Source: Lonicera japonica
Taxonomy: Eukaryota; Streptophyta; Magnoliopsida; Dipsacales; Caprifoliaceae
DNA: 64,000 bases
NCBI GenBank assembly: GCA_021464415.1
Contig: CM038467.1
Coordinates: 14,463,411-14,527,410 of the forward strand
Reading direction: 5' to 3'
Shown here: piece by piece, positions 1 through 12,689 of the stretch
Position numbering within the stretch: position 1 is the first letter of the stretch
Layout of the letters: the number at the start of each line of letters is the position of its first letter
Program-made: the position numbers and the translations under genes
Notes under the pieces: model-generated
What the model was told of the DNA's origin: nothing
The model's database searches: none
Seen by the model: only the letters and a program-made list of their open reading frames with translations

Positions 1-1631
1 AACCTAGATGTATAGCTGCACTTGGTTATGACAATGGTTACTTTGCACCCGGAAGGTGCTCTAAAGCATATGGAAATTGTACAGCAGGAGATTCTGCAAC
101 CGAGCCTTACATTGTGGCCCATAATCTCATCTTATGTCATTCATCTGCAGTTCAAAGATACCGTGAGAATTACCTAGTAAGATCAACATTCTTTTTTCTT
201 TTTCCTTCTTTTGTGGGGATAAAAAGATAACACATGGTAACTTGTTATGCGATTTCAGGAAAAACAGAAGGGAAGGATTGGAATTCTGTTGGATTTTGTT
301 TGGTATGAACCTCTTACAAGGTCAAAAGCTGACAATTACGCTGCTCAAAGAGCACGGGACTTTCATGTTGGATGGTAAGAACGTATACGCAATAACATAT
401 CGTTCAATATAGTAGCACTGTGTTTTGCACTAGCAGCACACAATGTACTGCATTTATGTGCATATATGGCAATTATAGAATTATTGAAGATTTAGATCAG
501 AATTGAATAGTTTCAAACAACGAATTTGTTGTATATCACAGGTTTATGCATCCACTAGTATACGGCGAGTATCCAAAAACAATGCAAAATATAGTCGGAG
601 ATCGGCTACCCAAGTTTACGGAAGACGAGGTTAAGATGGTAAAAGGATCCTTTGATTATGTAGGCATTAACCAGTACACTGCGTTCTACATGTATGATCC
701 ACATAAACCAAAGCCAAAGCATCTGGGCTATCAGCAGGATTGGAATGTTGGATTTGCTTGTAAGATACTTTACTGCTTCCCCTTTAAACCTGATAGGTGT
801 ACTCTGTTTATTGTTAGAATAAATCTACTAGTTGCTAAATTATATTTCGTTGTCCATTTGGTTTATGAACTTTGTAGATGACCGTAAAGGAGTCCCAATC
901 GGTCCAAAGGTACTATATGTCAAACCTACTTTCATCTCAATGGGGATATATGTGAATCAAAAGGCTAGTTTAGATGCGTAGTGCTATTGCGAAAGCAAAA
1001 ACGGCTTTTGTCAAACCAATACAGTACCTTCAAAGCATAATGTATCACAATTCAAATGCATCATTTGTATTGGCAGACGTTTTTGCTTTTGCTAAACATT
1101 TCCCATTTTATATAATTTGAACCCTTTTCTTCTACTATGTAACTTTTAGTTGATTACTTATATATCTGCAGGCATACTCTTATTGGCTCTACAATGTTCC
1201 ATGGGGTCTGTACAAAGCTGTGACTTACATTAAAGAACATTACAGAAACCCTACTGTGATTTTGGCTGAGAATGGTATGAGTGACATTCTTTTACCATTT
1301 TTGGCAGACAACCATAAAAGGGGTCTAAAAATTGTGACTATATGCTTTTACAGGCATGGACGATCCGGGTAATATCACGCTTCCCAAGGGTTTGCATGAC
1401 ACAACAAGGATCAATTACTTCAAGGGTTATTTGGCTGAGCTAAAGAAGACTGTGGACGAGGGAGCAAATGTGATTGGCTACTTTGCATGGTCTTTGCTTG
1501 ACAACTTTGAATGGAGATTAGGCTACACTTCAAGGTTTGGCATCGTTTATGTGGATTTCAAAACCCTTAAGAGGTACCCAAAGATGTCGGCCTACTGGTT
1601 CAAGAAATTACTTCATCGAAACAAGAATTAA
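1..1631 (+). CDS. Beta-glucosidase, glycoside hydrolase family 1 (3' part)
   Basis: Six exons are visible: 1-176 (cut by the window edge), 259-374, 542-759, 878-909, 1172-1274 and 1354-1631, all with GT-AG introns and matching phase. The first codons read [20 protein letters not shown], the stretch that follows the acid/base TFNE motif; only two bases of that Glu codon fall in the window. The nucleophile motif is present as ILAENG, with the Glu just before the last intron, and the aglycone/glucose-binding end reads [12 protein letters not shown]. The family hydrolyses beta-glucosides or related beta-linked sugars through a retaining mechanism with two Glu residues. The sequence most resembles the BGLU44/rice Os3BGlu7 type (beta-glucosidase/beta-mannosidase), which is an inference from memory. 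No defect is seen in the visible part. The stop lies only 163 bp from the stop of EXO1 on the other strand. Confidence 0.95.
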
Positions 1632-1794
1632 GCAGCTACATGATCTCTTTCTTTCATGTATTTCAGTTGTCTCAAAATGTTTGTAACATTGACTTTTAGG
1701 GAGTTTGATTTATAAAATAGCATTAAGAAACCTTTTCAGTTGTCATTGCAAAACAAACAATGGAGATAATTCATTGCTTAAAAATAATTTACAA

Positions 1795-4700
1795 TTACAC
1801 TCTAGAAAAGAAATTCAAAATACTGCTGTTTTTATTTTCTGAACCATGGCAATTACTTCTCTTCAATTTCTTTTCACTTTTACCTCTATTTTTCCCATCA
1901 ACCATCTTGCTGGATTTAGAATCCACACTTGCTTGTGATTCCGGAGTCACAGAAATGATCTCCAAACTTGCTTGTGATTCCGGAGTCACAGAAATGATCT
2001 CCAAGTTCTCAACCTCGGTCACCACTGAAACTTCTTCAATAGCTGTATCCAACTGGTCCAGCTGAATTATATCGACTTTTCTTTTCTTAAATGGGTTGTT
2101 GTTAGGAACAATTAACAAACTTTTGTCAGTATCTATTTTAATTTCTTCCAAGGCTTCATTCTTGAAAGAGAACGCTAGTTTCTCAAGTGCTATGGCTTCA
2201 TTGAAGTATTTCTTTTCCTCAGAAGCCTGTTTATGCGTACTTTCTTCAGAAGCAGTCCCCTGTTCCATTGCTGACATTCCAACAGAAAATAATAGGTACA
2301 AGTATCAGTTTTAATGATATGAGTATCTTGCATATATATATGTAGAGAGAGTTAAAACTTGCCGGTAATTCTCTTTCTTCTGGTTTTATGAGAGGAAACT
2401 ACACTAAAGCAGCTCGGTTGAAGAGATAAGGAAGTTGGCTCTTGTTTAGTGAGTTGAACAGGAGTTTGAGAGATTGAAGTAATCTTCAGATGAATGCCAG
2501 AGCTTGGGGAACAATTGAAGGCTTCCATTGTACAAGGATCCAATTTACCTTCAGCAATTGCAATAGCTATTGAAGGAGGTGTTTCTCTAATGCCAGTCAA
2601 GGAGAAGAAAAAAAAATGTACATTTTTGAAGGGATTATTATTCGTTACTTCTCATAAATACACATATTTAATGTAAAACAAACAATTTACGAACTACTAA
2701 TAAACAGAACAAGAGGATACGGCCCGAGGAAATCAAGCTCTTCATCTAAAGACTGCAGAAGAGTTTGTGGAATAGGTTTTAGGTGTTTGAGCCGTTTAGA
2801 GTTAGCATCATATCTGCAAAGGTTGTAGATGGTGAAGCAATAGTTATATTCAAAATGATGACAAGAAATGCGTGGCAGGTTTTTCAGAAGGGAAAATCTT
2901 TTACATTAACTTACATTTGAGCGTGTTGGAAAACTGCAAGTGCTTCTTTGAAGGATTTTAAATAATCTTCAGGCATTTGCTTGCCCTTCTCAAACTTCAA
3001 GACCGATAGAACCTGTAAATATAGAACCCAAATGCAAGAATCTTCTTGATGAGAATGTTGAAACTATAGAAGTAAATAGAAATGAAATCAAAAGAAAATA
3101 AAAGAAAAGGCAAAGGATATGCTTACACGGTCTAAGTTTCGATACTTTGAAACAAAAGAATATGCTTTTGCAATCCCAATTCCTGGAACCGATGAAAGGA
3201 AATCACAACCAGCTAAGACACACATACCTGTAATATGATGCATGTAAGTTTCTTCCTACTAATATTATATGGATTTTTAAGATGCCCAAGAACTCACCCG
3301 TAAATAATTCCTTATTGAAATTTCGGAAAGAAGGTAAAAGAGGGCCTGAATCAAAGACCTTTTCCATCACTACTTCTTCTCCATTGCCATATCGGTCCAT
3401 CTTAAAGACAACCTAGTTGAAGCCAATTCAAATTCAAATCAAAAAAGAAACTTTAATAGTTGGTGAAGAATTTTAGTCAATAGCAGTGGTAGATCACAAT
3501 GTGCCCATATCAGAGTTTCTTGCAAATTCTTACACATGGGCAACCATAAGCCAGTAGATCGCTATCTTCGGAAATCACTACTTCAATTCCACCTTTTTCT
3601 GCTTCAAGGTTGGACAAGTACGCTAACTGTGCATCAGCCTCATATGGCGCTACTACAAATTCAATGTTCTCTGATCTCAAAATCTGGAAATTAGAAGCTG
3701 GCAGAATAAATCTTTCGCAAACAAAGTAGGACTTTCAAGGAATTTCAAGAAACTTTGAAGCCTGTTACTTGGGAAGAATATTAAATTTTATGGAAAGAGA
3801 ATACAGAAAATTTCACATTATTTGAGCTATTGAGATTGCAAAGGGAATCACAAAGTACCACACCTACACATAGCTTATAAGAATTAAGATTTGCATACCT
3901 GAATTAACTGGTGTGCCATTGATGGAGTGATACTCACTGCCCTCTACATGAGAGAAGAAAATGTGTATATGAACATTCAGTAGTACTTGAACTATATGCA
4001 AAAGTCTATAACATTGGTGGTACTTTGTGGAGCTTCGTCGGACTGGCTAAGCAGTTTCCAAGTCAGTTATCGCAAAACTCTTCTAGTACAAAATTTGATT
4101 TTGTAAGTGCATAAAATAATGATGCAACCAACCATTTTGCATAATTAGGAAGGGGATTTTCTAAAAAAAATCAGCCCATCTTAATTTAATCAATTAGCAC
4201 CTCTCTCATAACTTAGACATAGGTAATAATAAGTGAAGTAATACCTGGAAGAGCTCAGAGGCAGCACTAACATTCCCTTCCTTGAGCTTCGCCATAGCTA
4301 ATTCACGATTAGCTTTTCTTTTACTAAAGCAACACAAAAAGAATATTAAAAAAAAATGTTGTATAGTAATAGTAACAATTATTGAAAAGATGTATACTAA
4401 GAAATTGAAGTAACATGCCTGTGGCGATCTTCCTCTGTTGCGGCCTTACAGGGGAGGCTCCCTCCATCGAAAACAACGACCGGAGTGATTTTATAGTGAC
4501 GAAGAAGATTGATGCGATGCATACAGTAGTTTAAGTACTGCAATTTCTTATCACCCTCCGTATTGAGACATAGCTCCATACTACACGAATACGCTGTTAA
4601 TTAATTTAAACTATATCAATTCAAAATAACGCACAATAAAATTTGCATGGACATACTATAAGGGAGAAAAAAAATTACATACATACACACGTACCTCCTT

Positions 4701-4924
4701 TGTGAAGCCATGAATAAGCATCAATACCCACCTGTACCCAAGAAAATTAGTGACGAATATAGTGATTTGGCTTAAACAATACAAGAAAACAATGTCGAAA
4801 ATGAATTCTGGAGATTAAAAAAGAGGGGTTGAGATTGATTATTTACTCGCTTGCCGGCATATTTCTTAATGTGAATGGGTTCAATATAGGGTTTCACGAA
4901 CTTGAGAAGATCTTTGATACCCAT
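1795..4924 (-). CDS. EXO1: Exonuclease 1, 5'-3' XPG/FEN1-family nuclease
   Basis: Twelve exons join into 1671 nt (556 residues): 4847-4924, 4695-4731, 4419-4593, 4245-4323, 3899-3943, 3534-3683, 3298-3412, 3127-3227, 2915-3012, 2721-2813, 2363-2586 and 1795-2270. The start is [16 protein letters not shown], the classic N-terminus. Acidic metal-binding residues are seen in [38 protein letters not shown] and [13 protein letters not shown], the last running into the helix-hairpin-helix. EXO1 degrades 5' ends in mismatch repair, end resection and recombination in the nucleus. The C-terminal tail is acidic/basic and low in complexity, and ends [10 protein letters not shown], resembling a degenerate PCNA-interacting (PIP) box. 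Two introns appear to use GC donors (after 4419 and 2363). The protein is short compared with fungal or animal EXO1; plants also have shorter forms. Confidence 0.93.
1927..2004 (-). repeat. 39-bp tandem duplication inside the last EXO1 exon
   Basis: Two adjacent units, 1927-1965 and 1966-2004, are identical over 39 bp. They encode the same 13 residues twice ([13 protein letters not shown]) in the poorly conserved C-terminal tail of EXO1. The length is a multiple of three, so the frame is kept. Perfect identity suggests a recent duplication. Confidence 0.95.
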
Positions 4925-5654
4925 TTCCTCTTTTTCTATTTCTGGATTTTTATTTTCTTCTCTCTCCTTTTTTTTTTTTTAGTGCTGACTAATTCTATAG
5001 AGTGAAGGAGATTGAATGAGAGAGAGAGAGAGAGAGAGAATGGCGGGAACAAGTGCAAACGTCGGACTCCAAAAGAAGTAAAAGAGGTATCGTGTGACCG
5101 GAGGTCCTCGAATTTGGCAGCGCGAAGATGGGATGTATGTGTTACTTTTTACCGCGAAAAGCGAATTTTAAACTGCTGTGACGTGCAAAATATCTCCCGC
5201 CAGTATAATTTCGGCTTTCACTTATGTTTAACACTTTAACTTAACTACTGTTCATGGAATTTATTTTTGAAATTATAAAGACGCGTAATTAATTTTTTTG
5301 CTATAAAAATGCAAATATCAAGTATATCTACATTCATATTTAAGAGAAGCAAAAGGACATCATTTAACTCCTCTTTTTTTTAATATACAATGATAATTTA
5401 ATACAATAAAATTTTCTTTTTTTTTCATACAAACTATAATTGACTCTTTAACATTGTAATATTTCATTATACGAGTTGCTAGTCCACTACCAAATCTTCT
5501 AAACCACTGGTCCAAGAAGTGAGAAACATAAATAATGTTATTAACTTATTAGTATTGATGCTTTTTATTTTTTGACAGATACATAAACGAATGTTTGACT
5601 TAAGGTTTGAAAAATAATATAACTTTTTTTAGTACATCAATCAAGGGGGAGGGG
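4925..5654. other. EXO1 upstream region with GA microsatellite
   Basis: This is the putative promoter and 5' leader side of EXO1. It holds a pyrimidine-rich tract near 4960-4980 and a (GA)n run at about 5019-5039, roughly 95 bp upstream of the EXO1 start. A short open frame at 5012-5239 has no family features. From 5240 on the sequence is AT-rich with nothing recognisable until the transposon at 5655. Confidence 0.6.
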
Positions 5655-6255
5655 TACGGGTGTTGTCAGAAATCCGAAAATCGAACGAACGAACCGAACC
5701 GATCTGTTGTAATCTGGAATTTTTCGAACCGAAAAAAAAAACGAAACCGAAATCAAAAACCGAAACTGAAACCGATTGATTTGGGTCAGTATGGGTTGGG
5801 GATTCGGGGTGCCCGAATTGAACCGAAAAAACCGAATCTTTAAAAAAATCTATTTGCTAACTTAATGTAATTACTTAAGTTATCTTACAATACATTGAAA
5901 AAAAAAAGGAAACTTTCTTACAACATTTACATTATATAAATGACCCAACCCTATGGATTATTTATATTTATAAATAATTACTTAAGCTAATTATTAAAAT
6001 AAATACATTATATAATTTTTTTGTAGCGCCTTTTGAGTGAATTTATATTTTTAGTGCAATTTTGAACTAAAATTTTAACAATACAAAAAAAAACCGAATG
6101 AGACCGAACCAGACCAAAACCGAATAATTTGGGGAGGGTTTGGGTTTCATAGGTACAAAAACCGAAATCGAACCGAACCAAAACCGAACTATAAAGTTTG
6201 GGGAGGGTTTGGGGTACCCTAGTTTCTATCCCGACCGAAACCGAAAACACCCCTA
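5655..6255. mobile_element. Non-autonomous hAT-type element with 8-bp target duplication
   Basis: The element starts TACGGGTGTTGTC and ends in AACACCCCTA, whose complement is TAGGGGTGTT, so the termini are inverted repeats with one or two mismatches. The 8 bp GGGAGGGG occur directly before (5647-5654) and after (6256-6263). Subterminal regions on both sides are packed with CCGAAACCGAA/AACCGAACC-like motifs; the centre is AT-rich and has no transposase. Length is 601 bp. A second member of the same family is at 60111-60817. TAGGG-type termini and 8-bp duplications are typical of hAT elements. Confidence 0.85.
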
Positions 6256-6513
6256 GGGAGGGGGTTAGTTCAAACTCAAGATCTCATGTTAGTTGGGAGT
6301 GAATTCTAGCCAATAAATTAATCTTAACGGTTTCATATTCAAAAATTTGGTCCCTGCAACATTTTTTATTTGGAAAAAGAAAAAACCACTAATAATTAAT
6401 TGGCTGTAGTCTGTGCATTTTGGTACTTCTCATTCAATCATTATAAATAGTCGAACATTGTGAATGGGATATACACTTTGCCCATTCTATTAAGGGCTAA
6501 GCTAGCTTTCTAA

Positions 6514-7152
6514 GGGCTTGTTTGGTTCGAGTTTTGGGAATGGAATAGGCATGGAATGGGAATACTTGATTCCTGGCAAGTTATTTTCCTGGCATCTAGG
6601 ATGCCATGCCGATGTTTGGTTCAACCGGGAATAGGAATGGAATAAAGTATCAATTACAAAAATACCTTTCTTTTTAAAAGATGAGAAAACATCACCTGCT
6701 AACTTTTTAAAAGAAACAATTACTATAATAAATTACAAAAATTAAACATGCTTAACTAATAACTATCATACAAAAATTACAATTATTTTTAATTAAAAAA
6801 AATTACAACAGGAAAAAAGAAAAGAAAAAAGTTCCAAATAATTTTTTTTTTTTCATTTTTGTATAGCAGTGTAATTAAAAAAAAAGTTCCAAACAATATT
6901 TTCATACATCGATGGAAAAAGAATTATTTATTCGTAAGGAAGAGTGTTATTTTAGTCCTAACATGAAAAAATTAAAAAAGATGCCCATTGGTAATGGTTT
7001 ATTCCTTATGATTTAAATGGGAGAACTTTGGGGGAAATGTTTGTTCCTGGAATCATTTATTCCGGACTTAAAACTTGAACCAAACGCGGGAGTTGTTTCG
7101 GAATGGAATGTAGCATTCCTGGAATGGTTTAAATCTTGAACCAAACGAGCCA
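6514..7152. mobile_element. PIF/Harbinger-like (Tourist-type) MITE
   Basis: The left end reads GGGCTTGTTTGGTTCGAG and the complement of the right end reads TGGCTCGTTTGGTTCAAG, an imperfect terminal inverted repeat. The trinucleotide TAA flanks both sides (6511-6513 and 7153-7155), as expected for Harbinger-type insertions. The motif GAATGGAAT and its complement recur near both ends. Length is 639 bp and no coding capacity is seen. The terminal bases do not match (G versus T), so the exact border is slightly uncertain. Confidence 0.7.
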
Positions 7153-7155
7153 TAA

Positions 7156-8240
7156 AGGTAATTTAGTTGGACTCCTAAATTTCACTACGAAAAACTCACA
7201 ACTGTTGGAGACATAGCATAGAGTATAATTCCGTCCTCTACCTAAATTGACTCCCTCTAGGAAGAACAAAGACTGCTCTACCTTTACGAGGGGTTTTTTC
7301 TCCTCACTTAATAATTAGTCTAAGGTACAAATGAGTGGCTTAGCCTTGGAGTTGTTGGAAATTTTTTGAACTCTTCCGAAAGAGAGAACATCTTTAATGA
7401 GGGTTGGTTTGTCTTGTTGAGAGAGGTTTGCACACTGGAGAGTCTTGTACCTTCTGGGAGGTAGATATGCATTCCATGTTTTAAACTTTTTTTTTTTGAA
7501 GTGTTTGAATTACAGGCAAGCAGCAGAGCAAGAATTAGAGAAAACCGGGAATATGATTGTCTAGATAGAAGAATGATTACATTTTTGCATTATGGTTAGT
7601 CTCCTGGTAGGGTTGTGAAACTATGAGAATGTGACATAGGATGCTAAGGAATGTGATGGGGATTTAAATGTAAAAGAGCCAGCCAACAATACCATCCGTG
7701 TGGCAGATGGTGCATTATAGGAATAAGCTACGCTCAGCTGACAGTAGACCATGGGTGTGACACTAGATTAATGTTCTAAAAATCGCCTCCTGCTCAAGGC
7801 GGTTGCCTGCTGCATTTCATCGGTTATGAGGCTGCCTACGTAGGTAAGTTGGCGTTTTGGCAGGATTTATGTGATTTAATTTGTGCTCTCTTTTGTGAAG
7901 CTATTGACGCGTAATGCTCATATAACCAAAATGAGTCTCGATTATCAAAGTAGAATTTATACACACCTAGCACTATGAATTAGGTTTTCCTTGGGAGCAC
8001 GTACTTTCACTTATCATCTCTACGTGTAACTACGTATACTGTTGTTGTTGCATAAAAATGATGTATGCCAAGTAATTTGTATCTTGGCATGATTAAGCAG
8101 CATCGATATTTAAATTAATATTGGAAAAAGGAATATGGTCTCTTAATTAATTACATTATAGTATAATATAATAATATCCTCAGGAAAAATTTCGTTGCAG
8201 GTTTGCAGTAGACATGTTGCAGCATTAATTCTTATACGAT
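7156..8240. other. Intergenic, nothing recognised
   Basis: About 1.1 kb between the MITE and the copia element. I see no open frame with family features, no tandem array and no clear terminal repeats. It may hold old decayed transposon sequence. Confidence 0.5.
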
Positions 8241-8245
8241 GCATG

Positions 8246-8460
8246 TGATAAATCTAGAGGAAGAGGGAAAGAGTATATTATTTGTGTATCTTTCTTACAA
8301 GAAAGATCTCCTATATATACAAGAATGAAAAAAAAGGAAAGACCTAAATCTAGGGGGATAAAGAGACATTACATGATTAATTACAGTGACAAAGAAAATA
8401 AAGAACATAGAAATGGGAATAATCCCATAAAAGAACATAGAGAGGAATAATCTTTTAACA
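8246..8460 (-). repeat. 3' LTR of the copia element
   Basis: 215 bp, flanked outside by GCATG and inside by the purine tract. It differs from the other LTR by eight substitutions, six of them transitions, and no indels. Confidence 0.95.
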
Positions 8461-8469
8461 CCCCCCTCA

Positions 8470-11400
8470 AGCTCAGGATGACTTGGAAAGCACGCGGAGC
8501 TTGGACACCAGAAATTGGAAGCGAGCAGTCACATGGAATTTGGTGAAGAGATCAGCCAGTTGAATAGCAGAAGAGATGTGGGGTAACTGAATGTGTCATT
8601 GGGATAGATGAAGACGAGTAAAGTGACAGTCCACTTTAATATACTTGGTGCGCTCATGAAAAACATCGTTATAGGCTATTTGGATAGCACTTCAATTGTC
8701 ACAAAATAGAGGTGTGGGATCTGGAATAGATATGCCCATATCTTTGAGGAGCCAGCAAAGCCAAACAATTTTTGCGGTAGTATGAGTGAGAGCACGATAT
8801 TTAGCCTCAGCACTGGATCAAGCAACAACATTTTGCTTTTTGCTTTTCCACGAAATAAGAAAGTTTCCCAAAAAAATGTAGAAGCCGATGGTGGATCACC
8901 GATCAGTAATATCACCGGCCCAGTCAGAATCAGAGTACCCTTGTAGCGTAAGACTAGATACTGACGAGAAATCTAGGCCTTGGTATATGGTCCCTTTTAT
9001 GTAGCGTATGATACGAAGGACAGCAACAAAGTGGACAGAGCGAGGTGTAGACATGAACTGACTCACAATGTGGACAGCATAGCTGATATCTGGCCTGGTG
9101 ATGGTGAGATAGTTGAGACTACCCACAAGCTGTTGGTATAATGTAGGATTAGCCAAAGGAGTACCATCGGAAGGAGAAAACTTGACATTCATTTCAAGCA
9201 GAGTATCTGCAACCTTGTTATCTGTCAGGCCAGCACGGTCAATAATATCATAAGCATATTTTACCTGAGAAATGAAGTATCCGGTAGAGGAATGATCAAC
9301 CTTAATGCCCAAGAAGTAGCGAAGAGTACCCAGATCTTTCATTTCAAAACATGAACACATATATTTTTAGAGTCGAGAGATACCGTCCAAATCGTCCCCA
9401 GTAATAATCATATCATCAACATACATCAGTAGAACAACAATGCCCACTGATGATGAAGAAGTGACCATAGCCGAATCATGTATACTATGAGAGAATCCAT
9501 GGTTAAGGATAGCAGTAGAGAATTTTTCAAACCAGGCTCGGGGTGCTTGTTTGAGACCATAGAGAGCACGCCGTAGTTTGCATACTTGCTCGAGGGAATG
9601 AGAGAGGCCGGGAGAAGGTTGCATATAAACCACTTTCGAGAGATCACCATGAAGAAAAGCGTTCTTGACATCCATTTGATGAATCTTCCATTTGCGGATA
9701 GAAGCAACTAAAATTAGAGTGCGAACAGTAGTCATACGGGCAATAAGAGCAAAAGTTTCCTTATAATTAATGCCATATTCTTGAGTAGAGCCCTTGGCAA
9801 CTAGACGAGGTTTGTATCGATCAATAGAACCATCAGCTTTAGTTTTAATTTTGTAAACCCATTTACAATCAACAACAGAGTGACCGGTAGGTATGGTGGT
9901 AAGATCCCACGTATTGGTCTGTTGGAGAGCAGTAGGTTCTTCAGTCATAGCCTGTTGCCAAAGAGAATCGGAAGAAGCAGTGCGGTAGGAGGTGAGTTCA
10001 TGGAGAGACAGCATGGCAGAGAGAAAACAGTGATAATCTGATAGCTTGGCTGGTGGGCGACGATCACGAGTCAGTCGTGGCACAGAAACGTCGATGGGAC
10101 AGATAGAGTCAGGATAGGACGTAGAGTCAGCAGTAGGTGGACATTTAGATACAACATAAGTGGCAGGAGCTTGTAATGGTGTAGGATCAGGATTGCGGGG
10201 AGGAGTGGATTGATTTGGAGAAGAATTAGTAATAGGGACGTCAGGAAAATGATCAACCGAAAGGGAGGGCATAGTGGAAGATACGGAATCCTTAGACAAG
10301 GTATAGAATGGGGTATTTTTTCAGAAGGTGACATGTCGAGAAATTCGGAGGCGTTTTGTGATAGGATTGTAACAACGATAACCCTTTTGTTGAACACCAT
10401 ACACTAAAAAGACACACATAGTTGTTTTTGGTTTGAGTTTTGTGCGCTCTCGTTTTAGAAGAAGCACAAAATATGTGGCCCCAAAAAGACGAAAATAGGA
10501 ATAATCAGGGCTGGTACCAAAGAGACGTTCAAAAGGAGAGATACTACCAATAACTACGGAAGGAATGCGATTAATGAGGAAGGCAGATGTATGGATGGCT
10601 TCACCCCAGAAAACGGAAGGGACAGAGGACAAGACAAATAAAGTCCGAGTTGTTTTAACAAGATGACGGTGTTTGCATTCGGCAACCCCATTTTGTTGAG
10701 GGGTATCGGGGCAAGAAAGTTGAGGAAGGGTCCCTTGAGATTTAAGAAAATCAAGAAAGGATTTAGACAGATATTCACCTCCGGAGTCGGATCGAAAAAC
10801 TTTAATGGTTTTTGAAAATTGGGTTTTAATCATATTGACAAATTCAATGTAAATTTTTAAAAAATTCGAACGGGAACAAAGTAAATAAGTTCAGGTATAA
10901 CGGGAGTAATCATCAATGAACACAACATAATATAAGGCCCCACCCATAGAGGTAACCGGGGCTTTATCCCAGACATCAGAATGCACAAGATCAAATGGAG
11001 AGACTGAAACAATAGTACTATTATTAAAAGGAAGAGCTGGTTGTTTAGCCAGTTTACAAGCAACACAAGAGGGATCTTTGTCTAATGTAACTGGTCCTAA
11101 TAACCCTTTATTAACCATAAATTGAAGACGAGAAAAGGAAACATGACATAATCTATAATGCCAGAAAATAAATGAAGAGAGATTTGGGGTAAATGTCGCG
11201 AAGGAGGAACCGCTTGGAGAAGGAATTTGTAATTTGTCTGTCACATATAGGCGTCCAACTCTATGGTATGTCCCAACTGATGTCCCCGTCGAACGGTCCT
11301 GCACAACAAAACTAGAAGAATCAAACGAAATGATTAGCCCAATGTCACATAATTGGCCATCAGATAAAAGTTGCATAAATAGTTGAGGGACAAAAAGAAT

Positions 11401-12579
11401 ATCAGGAACAGACAAACCGTTGGTGGTATTGATGGAACAAATGTGGCTAGCAGAGATAGTGGACCCATTAGCTGTATGAATCGGGGAAGATGAGTGCATC
11501 AGAGTAGGAGTGACAAAGTGTGTAGAGTCAAATGTCATATGGTTTGAAGCTCCAGAATCGAGGAACCATGGAGAGTCGGGTGTGCCAGTGGGAGCAGAAA
11601 AGGCATATGCAACAGTATGACTGAGTTGGGAAAGGTTGGTGGAGTCCTCAGGAGTGGTGGGCGGATAAGGAACAGGTGGATGTGGATAGTTGATACTTGA
11701 TGGATCAGATGATGTGAAGGCAGCAACAGAGTGGGAGGAGTTTTGTAGGCCTCGCATGTAACGAGAAGTGGGAGAGGGGTAGTACTTAACTGTGTGACCA
11801 AATTCCTTGCAGTAGTTACATTTGACATGTGGTAAACCTCTGGGTGGCCTAGGGGAAGGGTGTTGGGGATATGTTGAGGTGTGAGGAGGGCGTGGGGAAG
11901 AGTGATATGTGGGAGGTCTGTAAGATTATTGCTGAGGACGAGGGGTCGCAATGAATACTGAGGACAGAGGTGAAGAGATGCCTCGGCGGGTTTCTTTAGT
12001 AATTAATTCAGTTAAAGCCACTTCAACAGTAGACAGAGGTTTATGGTGGAGCATGGCAGCCCGTAGTGGTTCAAACTCTTCTTTGAGAGCCATAAGAAAT
12101 TGGACAAGACGAGTCTCCTCACGAAAGGTTTTTCACAATTGCATATCAGTAGTTCACTGTGGTTCCATAAGTTCCAACTGATCCCAGATAAGAGACATGC
12201 TAAAGTGAAAATCGAAAACAAATTGTCCCGCTTGTTGCTGTAGGGCCCGTATATCCTGTTCAAGCTTGTACTTTTTGGCAAAATTAGTTTGAACATATCG
12301 GTTTGCCAAAAACTCTCAAGCTTTCTGTGCAATATCACATTTGTCGAGCTGTATGCTAATGGATGGTATTACGGTATTTACAATCCAGGTCAAGATTTTG
12401 TTATTATTAATATCTCATTCAGAAAATTTGGGATCAGTATCAGCAGGACATTTTTCTTTGCCAGAAACATAATTTCACAGACCTTTACCTTTCAGAAAGT
12501 TTCGAAATAGCATTAACCAATGACTATAATTGTTCCTATATAATTTAATGGTGATAGGAATTTCAGAATTGGAAGACAT
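8470..12579 (-). pseudogene. Copia gag-pol, broken by stop codons and frame changes
   Basis: Gag starts at an ATG at 12579 and has several in-frame TGA codons where Trp is expected. The zinc knuckle near 11,800 keeps C-x2-C-x4-H but has Tyr in place of the last Cys. Protease is marked by WFLDSGASNHM near 11,555. The GAG-pre-integrase/integrase zinc region and core follow, with acidic residues in HSDVW, FRSDSGGEY and NGVAE. Reverse transcriptase shows the YVDDM box near 9,415, then the RNase H region (SAEAKYRAL near 8,800) with further stops. The gene is inactive; most stops fit G:C to A:T changes, the usual outcome of cytosine methylation. Confidence 0.9.
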
Positions 12580-12689
12580 GATGAAATAAATAAAGTGAAC
12601 AATCAACAGAGATGGAACCTGAAATCGATATTTCGGAGATGAATTTGGCAAAAACGGAAGCTGAGGTTGAGTCCGGAATGTTGGAAAAC

